Of a DNA stretch of 13,396 nt, positions 6,554 to 13,396 are shown piece after piece (positions within the stretch are counted from its first letter, which is position 1; each line of letters begins with the position of its first letter). Where the stretch lies: contig CAJTLD010000072.1 in the NCBI GenBank assembly GCA_910577065.1, positions 1 through 13,396 of the forward strand, in the 5' to 3' direction. A model generated the notes under the pieces. The model ran no database searches, had not been told where the DNA came from, and saw only the letters and a program-made list of their open reading frames with translations. This stretch comes from an uncultured Lachnospiraceae bacterium (GTDB lineage: Bacteria > Bacillota > Clostridia > Lachnospirales > Lachnospiraceae). A program made the position numbers and the translations under genes.

Positions 6554-7057
6554 ATGTTTGAAATAGGGGAATATATTATTTATGGAAATACGGGAGTATG
6601 CCGTGTGGAAGAAGTCGCGGCGCGGCCTGTTCCGGGGACGAAAACGGAACGGTTATATTATACCTTAGAACCGGTGTATGATAAAGGCTGCCGCTTGTTT
6701 ACGCCGGTAGACAACCAGAAAGTAAAGATGCGTCCGGTACTGACCGCAAAGGAAGCGGACGAGTTGATTAAGAGGATCCGGGAAATTGATATTTTGTGGG
6801 TAAAAGATGAAAAGAACAGGGAGCAGATATATAAAGACGCAATCCGTACCTGCGACTGCGAGGATCTGATTAAAATTATAAAAACGCTGTATCTGCGCAA
6901 AAAAGCGCGGCTAAAAGCCGGGAAAAAAGTAACCAGCAGCGACGCTAAATATTTGCATCTGGCCGAAGAAAGCCTCTATGGGGAACTTTCAGTTGTAATG
7001 GGAATCCCCAAGAATGAAATGGAGGCGTTTATATACGATAAAGTAAAAGAAGATTAA
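6554..7057 (+). CDS. CarD/CdnL-family transcription regulator
   Basis: 167 aa. The N-terminal Tudor-like RNA-polymerase-interaction domain (about 1-60) begins MFEIGEYIIYGNTGVCRVEEV, the usual CarD pattern of a basic-strand barrel, and reads on through LYYTLEPVYDKGCRLFTPVDN. The rest (about 65-167) is the helical DNA-binding part, including LIKIIKTLYLRKKARLKAGK and the LYGELSVVMGI stretch. Members bind the RNA polymerase beta subunit and alter open-complex stability; targets here are unknown. The start is the ATG at 6554, with AAGGGAGG at 6539-6546 seven bases before it. A TTG at 6527 in frame is rejected because the extension is just the translated ribosome binding site. It stands alone after a long leader, and the next gene has its own promoter. 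Confidence 0.88.
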   Translation: MFEIGEYIIYGNTGVCRVEEVAARPVPGTKTERLYYTLEPVYDKGCRLFTPVDNQKVKMRPVLTAKEADELIKRIREIDILWVKDEKNREQIYKDAIRTCDCEDLIKIIKTLYLRKKARLKAGKKVTSSDAKYLHLAEESLYGELSVVMGIPKNEMEAFIYDKVKED

Positions 7058-7059
7058 TC

Positions 7060-7088
7060 TTGCCAAGCAAGGGCAGTTGTGTTACAAT
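7060..7088 (+). promoter_or_regulatory. Extended -10 promoter of the folT riboswitch transcript
   Basis: TTGCCA (7060-7065), a 17-bp spacer and TACAAT (7083-7088), with TGT directly before the -10. Predicted start is near 7095, just upstream of the THF aptamer. A CTTGC-caa-GCAAG dyad (7059-7071) overlaps the -35. Confidence 0.7.
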
Positions 7089-7107
7089 AAACCCTGTCGA
7101 AAATAAA

Positions 7108-7220
7108 AGCAGAGTAGGATTTGGTGCGTTAAGTGTCATATGGACGGGGAGTTGCCATACGAACGAAAAGCCAGTCATGGATGACTGATCTTGCGGTACC
7201 AGGTCCGCATCCCGCTGTGA
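7108..7220 (+). ncRNA. THF (tetrahydrofolate) riboswitch aptamer
   Basis: The conserved segments of the folT-associated THF motif are present in order: GCAGAGTAGG (7109-7118), GGTGCGTTAAGTG (7123-7135), GGACGGGGAGTTGCC (7142-7156), CGAACGAA (7160-7167), GCGGTACC (7193-7200) and CCGCATCCCGCTGTG (7205-7219). P1 closes GCAG with CTGT. P2 pairs TGGT (7122-7125) with ACCA. A variable hairpin CAGTCAT-gg-ATGACTG sits at 7172-7187. The folate transporter gene downstream agrees with the ligand. It should lower folT expression when reduced folates are plentiful. Confidence 0.93.
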
Positions 7221-7240
7221 AATGAATAAGAGGTGGTTTG

Positions 7241-7299
7241 CCTTTTGGCGGTAGCATTTACGATCGACAATATAGATCCGTGCTACGGAGGAAAGGAGG
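7241..7299 (+). promoter_or_regulatory. Candidate expression platform of the THF riboswitch
   Basis: CCTTTT (7241-7246) can pair with GAAAGG (7291-7296), part of the folT ribosome binding site (AAAGGAGG, 7292-7299). Inside it, GTAGCA (7251-7256) pairs with TGCTAC (7281-7286), and GATC (7262-7265) with GATC (7275-7278). No terminator T-run exists between aptamer and start codon, so translational control by hiding the ribosome binding site is the likelier mechanism. How the aptamer switches this fold is not resolved by eye. Confidence 0.45.
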
Positions 7300-7305
7300 T
7301 AAGCC

Positions 7306-7812
7306 ATGCAGACAAAGATAAGCGTAAAATCAGTTTCTGTTGTCGGGTTTTTAGTTGCCATGGAAATTATTCTGGCCCGTTTTTCCATACATACATGGAA
7401 TTTGAAGATTGGGTTCAGTTTTGTTCCGGTTGTTGTGGCAGCTATTTTTTATGGCCCGGTTGCAGGCGGTTTGACCGGGGCGATCGGAGATGTTGTTTCA
7501 GCGATTTTATTTCCGGTCGGAGCATATTTCCCGGGCTTTACGCTGACGGCATTTTTGACAGGCGCGGTATTCGGCTGGTTTTTCCGAAATAAAGTCACTG
7601 TTTTAAATACGGCGCTTTCGGTGCTTGTGGTACAGGGGATCATCAGCCAGGTTATGAATACATACTGGATTTCGTTCCTGTACGGCAGCCCGTATGGGCC
7701 GTTGTTTGTGACAAGACTGTACCAGACAGCCGCAATGAGCGCAGTGCAGATAGCGGCAATTTTGCTTATGGACAGAAAACTGCTGCCCGTGCTCAAGCGC
7801 TACACAATGTAA
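7306..7812 (+). CDS. folT: ECF transporter folate-specific S component
   Basis: 168 aa integral membrane substrate-binding subunit of an energy-coupling-factor vitamin transporter; it captures folate and uses a shared EcfA/EcfA'/EcfT module encoded elsewhere. About six hydrophobic segments are visible. Family-typical stretches are IGFSFVPVVVAAIFYGPVAG (35-54), the acidic GDVV at 61-64, and VGAYFPGFTLTAFLTGAVFG (71-90). AGGAGG at 7294-7299 lies 6 nt before the ATG. The THF riboswitch directly upstream fixes the substrate as folate more firmly than the protein alone would. It is a single-gene unit, closed by the terminator at 7836-7880. Confidence 0.93.
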   Translation: MQTKISVKSVSVVGFLVAMEIILARFSIHTWNLKIGFSFVPVVVAAIFYGPVAGGLTGAIGDVVSAILFPVGAYFPGFTLTAFLTGAVFGWFFRNKVTVLNTALSVLVVQGIISQVMNTYWISFLYGSPYGPLFVTRLYQTAAMSAVQIAAILLMDRKLLPVLKRYTM

Positions 7813-7835
7813 GAAAACGCTATAAAAAAATCAGC

Positions 7836-7880
7836 AAGCTTCCGGTTCGTGCGATGCGGCCGGAAGCTTTTTGTATTTTT
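7836..7880 (+). terminator. Intrinsic terminator after folT
   Basis: A perfect 10-bp stem, AAGCTTCCGG (7836-7845) and CCGGAAGCTT (7860-7869), with a 14-nt loop, followed by TTTTT and then TATTTTT. An A7 run just upstream could give weaker termination on the other strand. Confidence 0.9.
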
Positions 7881-7903
7881 GGAAACGCCCGGTATTTTGG
7901 GGA

Positions 7904-7932
7904 TTTCCAGAAAAGATAAATTGTAGTATAAT
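7904..7932 (+). promoter_or_regulatory. Promoter of the Big2-GH20 cluster
   Basis: TTTCCA (7904-7909, 4 of 6), a 17-bp spacer and a perfect TATAAT (7927-7932). Predicted start is near 7939, with a leader of about 26 nt before the ATG at 7965. It is the only promoter seen for the three genes that follow. Confidence 0.7.
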
Positions 7933-7964
7933 AGATATATTATCGAATAGAGGAGGAACATAAA

Positions 7965-9023
7965 ATGCAGCAAATAAAAAAAAGCAGGTTTCTTGCCAGG
8001 TTTTCTTTTTTTCTTGCAGTAATGATGCTGTTTGCCGGGCTTCGCCCTTCCTATGCAAAAGCGGCTGTTGTCCAGGTCAACTGGTATAATGGCTCGGCTG
8101 AAACGGAAATTTCCGTAGAAGCGGGATCAAAATTTTATCTGGGTGATTTTGTGCGTATCTATTCGGATACGGTGTCTGCCACAGCGTCATTAGTAAAGGC
8201 GTCTTACCGGACGCAGGATAAAAAAGTGGCTTCCATAAATGGGAAAGGATATTTAAGCGCAAAAAAAGCCGGTACAACGGACATTACCGTGAATTGTCAG
8301 GGAAAAACGCTGACCTGCCATCTGACCGTGGAAAAGAAAGGAACCTTTGAGCAGACCGGGGGAGTCAAAGAGTTAAAAGCCGCGGCAAAAACGCTTGCAA
8401 AAGGGATGCCTAAGAAATTAAATGCCGCAAAGGGATTTGGCTTAAATAAAAAGAAGGCGGATTATCTGATTTCGTACGGGGATTCCTGTGCAACCGAACT
8501 TTCGTACGAAGGATTTTTCTATGAAAATAAGCGTCCCGCACGCAACCAGGCCGATTATAAACGAAGCGCGCGGTTAGCGGTCCCGGAGGCGGGGCGGTAT
8601 CTGACGGCGGAAGCGCTGTTGCGGCAGTTTTTACTCACGAATAATCCGTTTTCCGTAACTTCCAAACGGACGATGCGCATTACCTCCGGTGCGGCGAACA
8701 GCAAAAATGGCAAATTTACGGCCAAGCTTGCAAAAAAAGTAGGCACAGAGCAGATTTTGGCGGCCCAGCTTGCTTTTCCGAAGGAAAACAACAGCATAGC
8801 AAGTAAAACAAAGGCCAATTTTATAATGTCTGTTTACGATGAAACTGCAAACCGTTTTTATAAAGCAAAGCCCGTTCTCAAGAAAGGAAGCCGGCAGATT
8901 GATATCCAGCTGCTTTTATACGCAAACGGCATATACCAGCAGGCTAAAATTGAAAAAGGGCACGTATATCAGTTCGGCTCCGGCCTTACCTGGGCAGGAG
9001 GCGTAAAAGTGACCGCAAAATAA
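7965..9023 (+). CDS. Exported Big2 (Ig-like) protein of unknown function
   Basis: 352 aa. The signal peptide has a basic start, a hydrophobic core at about 9-25, and SYAKA with likely cleavage after Ala31 or Ala33. Residues about 38-124 form a bacterial Ig-like group 2 fold: the second half, KKVASINGKGYLSAKKAG followed by TTDITV, is the classic Big_2 core. Cys111 and Cys118 could form a disulfide. Residues about 130-352 match nothing I recognise; they are lysine-rich and beta-looking, with no LPXTG, SLH or other anchor, so the protein is probably released or held non-covalently. AGGAGG at 7951-7956 lies 8 nt before the ATG. It is first in an operon with the 77-aa gene and the GH20 enzyme, suggesting surface or glycan-related work; that role is inference. 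Confidence 0.8.
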   Translation: MQQIKKSRFLARFSFFLAVMMLFAGLRPSYAKAAVVQVNWYNGSAETEISVEAGSKFYLGDFVRIYSDTVSATASLVKASYRTQDKKVASINGKGYLSAKKAGTTDITVNCQGKTLTCHLTVEKKGTFEQTGGVKELKAAAKTLAKGMPKKLNAAKGFGLNKKKADYLISYGDSCATELSYEGFFYENKRPARNQADYKRSARLAVPEAGRYLTAEALLRQFLLTNNPFSVTSKRTMRITSGAANSKNGKFTAKLAKKVGTEQILAAQLAFPKENNSIASKTKANFIMSVYDETANRFYKAKPVLKKGSRQIDIQLLLYANGIYQQAKIEKGHVYQFGSGLTWAGGVKVTAK

Positions 9024-9038
9024 AAAAGGAGGGCAAAA

Positions 9039-9272
9039 ATGGATCCGATGAAATTTTTCCGGATAAAAGGCATCTGGGACAGGTTTACGGCAAATCACCC
9101 CAAGTTCCCTCGTTTTCTGCAGGCGGCGGTGCAATCGCCGATTGGGGAAGGAACTATACTCGAAATCAAGATCATCCAGCCGGACGGGGACGAGATAGCG
9201 GCCAATATCAAAGTGACAGAAGACGATATGGAACTGTATCGTGAGATAAAGGATATGACAATCAAAGGATAA
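9039..9272 (+). CDS. Small conserved-looking protein of unknown function
   Basis: 77 aa, no signal peptide and no membrane segment, so probably cytoplasmic. The first half is helical and basic (MDPMKFFRIKGIWDRFTANH, then PKFPRFLQAA). The second half looks like beta strands followed by an acidic helix (GTILEIKIIQPDGDE, then VTEDDMELYREIKDM). No known domain is recognised. It is almost certainly real: AAGGAGG at 9026-9032 lies 6 nt before the ATG, the gene begins 15 nt after the Big2 stop, and it ends 22 nt before the GH20 start. A helper, regulator or passenger role in the cluster is possible, but nothing in the sequence decides between these. Confidence 0.75.
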   Translation: MDPMKFFRIKGIWDRFTANHPKFPRFLQAAVQSPIGEGTILEIKIIQPDGDEIAANIKVTEDDMELYREIKDMTIKG

Positions 9273-9294
9273 TGAAAACGGAGGAGGAGTGGAC

Positions 9295-12200
9295 ATGAAA
9301 GTAAGAAAATATATGGCGGCAGGTCTTTTAACTGCGGCAATGCTTTTAGAAAGCCTGTTTGCGCCGGGCATGGAAGGCCTGCTTGCGGCAAAGGCCGCGC
9401 AGAATGTAGCTTTAAACAAGCCTGTGGAGGTGTCTGCGTTAGAACGCGACGGGCAATGGACAGGAGATCTGGCTGTGGATGGAGACAGTACGTCCGCAGA
9501 CAGCAGATGGTCCGGCGGAAATATGAAAGCGACGGCGGACGCTGCGCCGCAGTGGCTTACAATTGATTTAAAAGCAGAGCAGACAACGGTGGAATCCATA
9601 AAGATTTCCTTTTACTTAAAAGTATGGAGCACGGATTATGTGATCCAGACAAGGGCGGAAGGGGAAACGGAATGGCGCGACTTGCATTCCGTTTTGCATG
9701 AAACGGGGAGTACGACGGATTTGGTAGATACGATTCCGGGTTCCGACGTACCTGCGCTTGATAGGTATGTAAGGTTTTATTTTAAAGAATTAAATCCCGC
9801 TGCGAGCGGCAACGCGATTTCTATACGCGAAATTGAAATCACGGGAACCCAGAGCGGCGTGGATACGGGCATATCGAGCGCGCAGGATGCATTAAACCAG
9901 ATTACGGGGCTTAACGTGGCGGCCGGCGATACGTCGCTTTCCATCCCGCAGGCAGAAGGTTATGATATTGAAGTCCATGGGAGCGAAGCAGAACAGCTGA
10001 TTGACGGCAAAGGACAAATTTCCGCATGCCGTATTGCGGATCGGCAGATCAATGTTATATTAAAGGCGACCGCAAAAGGGAATCCCGCAGACACGGCAAA
10101 GAAGAGCTTTACGGTAACTGTTCCCGCAAATACCGCGCAGTTTCCGGAACTTTTCCCGCAGATAAAAAATCCGAACCCTGCGCCGAAAGTACTTCCTTCC
10201 ATCCAGGAGTGGTACGGCTATGAAGGAAATTTTACATTGACGGACGATACGGCGATTGTTGTAAATGACGCGGCAGGCGCCGGCCTTATGGAAGTGGCCG
10301 AAGAAATGAAAAAGGACTTGGCGGGTATCTGCGGGACGGCGCCGCAAATCCGGCAGGGGACAAACGCGGGCGCATCGGATATTTATCTGGAGTCGCAGAA
10401 AGAAGACAGCTATGGCGTTGGGGACGAAGGCTACCTGCTTGTAAACGGAAATGCTGGCCTTCGGATTTACGCGCCGACGAAAACGGGCGTTTTGTATGGA
10501 ACCGTTACGGCGGAACAAATTCTTTATCAGGATAAGGCGCATACCAATATCCCCAAAGGCGTGATTCGTGACTACCCGCTCTACGGCGTGCGCGGAATCA
10601 TGTTTGATATTGCAAGAATCCCGACCAGGCTTCCGTTTTTAGAAGATTATACAAAGATTTTAAAATGGTATAAGTTAAATACCATGCAGCTTCATATCAA
10701 CGACAACCAGTGGTCGGATCCCGCTTATTCCCCGAATCCGGAACTCTGGAAAGAAGTGGACGCTTCGCACCGCGTGGAATCGGAACTGTTTCCGTCGCTT
10801 GCAAAGCAGATATCCAAATTTCCAAAAGAAGGGGACAATCCCGGACGATTTGACTATTACTTTGGCACGCATACCGGACGGGAAGGGGAAGAGCTTTATT
10901 ACACCAAGGACGAATACCGAAATTTAGAAGCCCTGGCAGGGACAAACAGCGTAAAGCTTGTGGCCGAACTGGATACGCCGGGTCATTCCGCCGCTTACAA
11001 CAAATATGTATATTATAACCAGGAAGAAGTTATAACGTCTTTAGTCAATTACGGATACCTGGAGCGCGGCTCATATCTGAATGCGGATGGCAGCGTAAAG
11101 GAAGGCGTTACCTTTTATACTCATAACCCGAATAATTTTGAACTTTTGGCCATTGACGACGAAAGTACAAATGAAACCGTAAGGCAGCGCGCCGTGAACG
11201 CGAAGATTTTTATGAAAGCTTTGTTTGATGAATATATGGGAGGCATCGACGGAATAGAGCCGTTGTTTACCACGGATACTGTCAATGCGGGCGTGGACGA
11301 ATACTGGGATAAGTCGGGCAATAACAAAGAAGCGTTCCGCCGCTATATGAACGATATGTATGATTTGCTTGGAAATTCCGCCAACGGGTATGGCAAAGAA
11401 GTATATATGTGGGGATCCTTAGAGCAGCTTCCGGGTTCGACAAAGGTCAATAACGATATTACCCTGTTTATCTGGAACAGCAGAGGGGAGGATAACCCAG
11501 TCAACCGCATGAACGAGGGATTTTCTGTGATCAATATCCCGCAGCTTTATCTTTATACGACGCCGGGACGGTTCCATAAGGATATGATTCGCGAGGATTA
11601 TGTGTACTATAACTGGGAGCCGGAATTGTTTGACGGCGGCCAGCGGGCGGAAAAAGGCGAGCCTCTTTTACTCGGCGCCATGGGAGCTTTATGGGGGGAC
11701 GAAAACCGGGAAGGGATTACGGAAGCGGATCTCAATGAACGCTACCTGCGCCTAGGCGCTATGGTAAGCGAAAAGACCTGGGGCGGCGCAAAAGAGGGAG
11801 ACACGTTCCTTACGTACGAGCAAACGTTTGACCGCTTAAAGGAAGGCCCCGGCACAAAGATTGCAAACGAAATAAAAACCGCGTCGAACGTGGTGATTGA
11901 TTACGATATGAAAAATCTTTCCAGAGACGGGAAGCATTTGTATGACGCCAGCGGAAACGGATACCACGGTTTGGTAACCGGCGGTTCCACAAAGAGAGTA
12001 GACGGGGAAACACTGTTAAAATTTAACGGCGGGACAAAGATAGAGACGCCTCTTGAAACGCTTGGCTATCCGTATACGGTAAGCTTCGATCTGTATCTGG
12101 ACGGAACGGAAGCAAATGATACAAGCGCAGCCCTGTTCAGCGGCTATGACGGCAGGCTTAAAGCGTCTGGCTTTGACGGCGCGCTCGGGTTAGACCGCGA

Positions 12201-13396
12201 TTACTTTACGCAGTCGTTTGGTTATACGCCGGAGAACGGTGAAAAACATAAGATTACGATTGTTGGAACTTATCAGGCCACTAAGCTGTATGTAGACGGT
12301 GAATTTAAAAAGATATTGTATGCCGCGGCCAGCGATCCGGATCACGGAGGCTCCATTGGCGCAGCAACAGACGCAACTACGGATGCGCAGAACAATTTCC
12401 GTACCACATTTGTATTCCCGATGAGTACGATCGGGGAGAATTTCTCCGGGTATCTGGGCAATATTAAAGCCTACAACAAGGCTTTGTCCACAGAAGAACT
12501 GCTTGCAGAGGGCAGCGTTCATGCAGTGGAAGCGGATGTGGCCAGGAATTGCCCTGCCTATGCGGATAATCAAAATTCTAATTATTTAGGGGATGAAATG
12601 CGCTTATATCCGGCCTGGAAAGCAACCGACGGAGACGGCCATGTAACCGGCGCAGAGGAAGTGTCCGTTTCTTATGAATCCAGATGGTATTCCTCGGACA
12701 GCGCAGAAGATTTTCTGATGGTCGATCTCGGGCAGGCCAGAAACATATCCAAAGTCGTGATCGACTGGGAGGCAAGCCGTTATGCAGCCGCGTACGACAT
12801 ACAGGTATCCGAAGACGGACAAAACTTTAAGACGGTGAAATCTGTCACAGGCAATACAAATGCGATGACGGAAGATTCTTTTGGCGCGACAAAAGCCCGT
12901 TACGTTAAAATGCAGGGCGTCCAGAAAAAGGCCGGCGCGGCACAGTATGCCATTTTTGAAATCAAAGTATATGAAACGGTAGATAAGGCGGCGCTGCATA
13001 AAGCGTGCCAGGATGCGGATGCGCTTTTAAAGAAAGACGGCGTTACCTGGGGAGCCTCGGGTGTACAGGGGCGTTTCTTTGAAAGCGTTGTACTGGCGAA
13101 AGCAGTCCGTGGCGACGTATTAGCCGGACAGCAGGAAACGGATACTGCGCTTGCCGCGTTAAACGCAGCGAAAGCTTCATATGCGTCGGCAGGTCCGTGC
13201 GCTGCAGAAGCAGAACAGATATTGTCCCAAAAAGATTTGTACGACGCGGCAGGCTGGGCGGAATTTGAAGCCGCATACCAGGCTCTTTTGAATGCCGGAA
13301 AAGATATAACTGAAGCGGAGTATCAGACGCTTGTGGGAAATCTTACGGCGGCGATGCAGGCTCTTACCAAAAAAACGGTTACTCCAGGGCCGGATA
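9295..13396 (+). CDS. Giant exported GH20 glycoside hydrolase, 3'-truncated by window
   Basis: Open for 1367 codons and running off the right edge. Order of parts: signal peptide (1-34, ending LLAAKAA); F5/8C/CBM32-like domain (36-186, starting NVALNKPVEVSA); Ig-like domain (about 187-295); GH20b (about 300-425); GH20 catalytic barrel (about 430-850); LamG/concanavalin A-like domain (866-1080); second F5/8C domain (about 1082-1228); FIVAR-type helical region (about 1230-1360), ending in a TPGPD linker. GH20 motifs are RGIMFDIAR (433-441), QLHINDNQWSD (465-475), LDTPGHS (559-565), NAGVDEYWD with the catalytic pair Asp668-Glu669, FIW (725-727) and ALWGDEN (798-804). The usual His of HxGxDE is Asn664. 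Family knowledge predicts retaining, substrate-assisted cleavage of beta-HexNAc or lacto-N-biose ends of host glycans. A GGAGGAGG-type site at 9280-9289 precedes the ATG. A cell-wall anchor is expected beyond the window. Confidence 0.92.
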   Translation, partial: MKVRKYMAAGLLTAAMLLESLFAPGMEGLLAAKAAQNVALNKPVEVSALERDGQWTGDLAVDGDSTSADSRWSGGNMKATADAAPQWLTIDLKAEQTTVESIKISFYLKVWSTDYVIQTRAEGETEWRDLHSVLHETGSTTDLVDTIPGSDVPALDRYVRFYFKELNPAASGNAISIREIEITGTQSGVDTGISSAQDALNQITGLNVAAGDTSLSIPQAEGYDIEVHGSEAEQLIDGKGQISACRIADRQINVILKATAKGNPADTAKKSFTVTVPANTAQFPELFPQIKNPNPAPKVLPSIQEWYGYEGNFTLTDDTAIVVNDAAGAGLMEVAEEMKKDLAGICGTAPQIRQGTNAGASDIYLESQKEDSYGVGDEGYLLVNGNAGLRIYAPTKTGVLYGTVTAEQILYQDKAHTNIPKGVIRDYPLYGVRGIMFDIARIPTRLPFLEDYTKILKWYKLNTMQLHINDNQWSDPAYSPNPELWKEVDASHRVESELFPSLAKQISKFPKEGDNPGRFDYYFGTHTGREGEELYYTKDEYRNLEALAGTNSVKLVAELDTPGHSAAYNKYVYYNQEEVITSLVNYGYLERGSYLNADGSVKEGVTFYTHNPNNFELLAIDDESTNETVRQRAVNAKIFMKALFDEYMGGIDGIEPLFTTDTVNAGVDEYWDKSGNNKEAFRRYMNDMYDLLGNSANGYGKEVYMWGSLEQLPGSTKVNNDITLFIWNSRGEDNPVNRMNEGFSVINIPQLYLYTTPGRFHKDMIREDYVYYNWEPELFDGGQRAEKGEPLLLGAMGALWGDENREGITEADLNERYLRLGAMVSEKTWGGAKEGDTFLTYEQTFDRLKEGPGTKIANEIKTASNVVIDYDMKNLSRDGKHLYDASGNGYHGLVTGGSTKRVDGETLLKFNGGTKIETPLETLGYPYTVSFDLYLDGTEANDTSAALFSGYDGRLKASGFDGALGLDRDYFTQSFGYTPENGEKHKITIVGTYQATKLYVDGEFKKILYAAASDPDHGGSIGAATDATTDAQNNFRTTFVFPMSTIGENFSGYLGNIKAYNKALSTEELLAEGSVHAVEADVARNCPAYADNQNSNYLGDEMRLYPAWKATDGDGHVTGAEEVSVSYESRWYSSDSAEDFLMVDLGQARNISKVVIDWEASRYAAAYDIQVSEDGQNFKTVKSVTGNTNAMTEDSFGATKARYVKMQGVQKKAGAAQYAIFEIKVYETVDKAALHKACQDADALLKKDGVTWGASGVQGRFFESVVLAKAVRGDVLAGQQETDTALAALNAAKASYASAGPCAAEAEQILSQKDLYDAAGWAEFEAAYQALLNAGKDITEAEYQTLVGNLTAAMQALTKKTVTPGPD

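Noticed and set aside
7233..7592. 119-codon frame overlapping the start of folT
   Set aside because: It begins inside the riboswitch expression platform, and its cysteine- and glycine-rich translation is a shadow of folT.
7881..7908. GGAAA/TTTCC hairpin upstream of the Big2 gene
   Set aside because: Short stem with two mismatches and no T-run, overlapping the -35; not enough to call a regulatory site.
8916..9599. 227-codon minus-strand frame
   Set aside because: It is antisense to the Big2, 77-aa and GH20 starts, all of which have good signals; no ribosome site, and the translation is unrecognisable.
10060..10542. 160-codon minus-strand frame inside the GH20 gene
   Set aside because: The arginine- and cysteine-rich translation is typical of antisense frames; it overlaps the GH20b domain.

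Overview
The window looks like chromosomal DNA of a spore-forming, gut-type Clostridia member, most probably a Lachnospiraceae. The basis is a clear spoIVA, a pyruvate kinase and MiaB of clostridial type, strong AGGAGG ribosome binding sites, a THF riboswitch in front of folT, roughly mid-40s GC, and a very large secreted glycoside hydrolase with FIVAR and F5/8C modules. No named species is claimed. All intact genes lie on the + strand.

Layout. Positions 1-253 are non-coding: hairpins, a motif that recurs at 6441, and a good promoter for pyk. pyk (254-1672) is followed by the wreck of a PD-(D/E)XK-like hypothetical gene (about 1673-2100). A sigma-E-type promoter (2134-2161) precedes spoIVA (2210-3700), the spore-coat morphogenetic ATPase. 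A near-consensus housekeeping promoter (3741-3769) starts a tight three-gene operon: miaB (tRNA methylthiolation), a membrane-anchored NusG domain II protein, and a Gx-transporter protein read from a UUG start. A 380-bp gene-free stretch follows, with two operator-like palindromes, phased A-tracts abutting a strong promoter, and a terminator-like hairpin only about 16 nt after the predicted start of transcription. It leads to a CarD-family regulator (6554-7057). Next come an extended -10 promoter, a THF riboswitch (7108-7220) and folT (7306-7812), closed by a strong intrinsic terminator.

The last third (7965 to the window end) is a secretion and glycan cluster behind its own promoter: an exported Ig-like (Big2) protein with an unrecognised C-terminal region, a 77-codon cytoplasmic-looking protein of unknown function, and the first 1367 codons of a giant exported enzyme. 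That enzyme reads signal peptide, F5/8C, Ig-like, GH20b, GH20, LamG/concanavalin A-like, F5/8C and FIVAR, and runs off the window. It most likely removes terminal beta-HexNAc or lacto-N-biose units from host glycans.

Most genes are ordinary. The parts that deserve a second look are RNA and regulatory: the 6174-6340 promoter/attenuator region, the expression platform of the THF riboswitch, the intergenic motif repeated at 34 and 6441, and the unknown partners of the GH20 enzyme.
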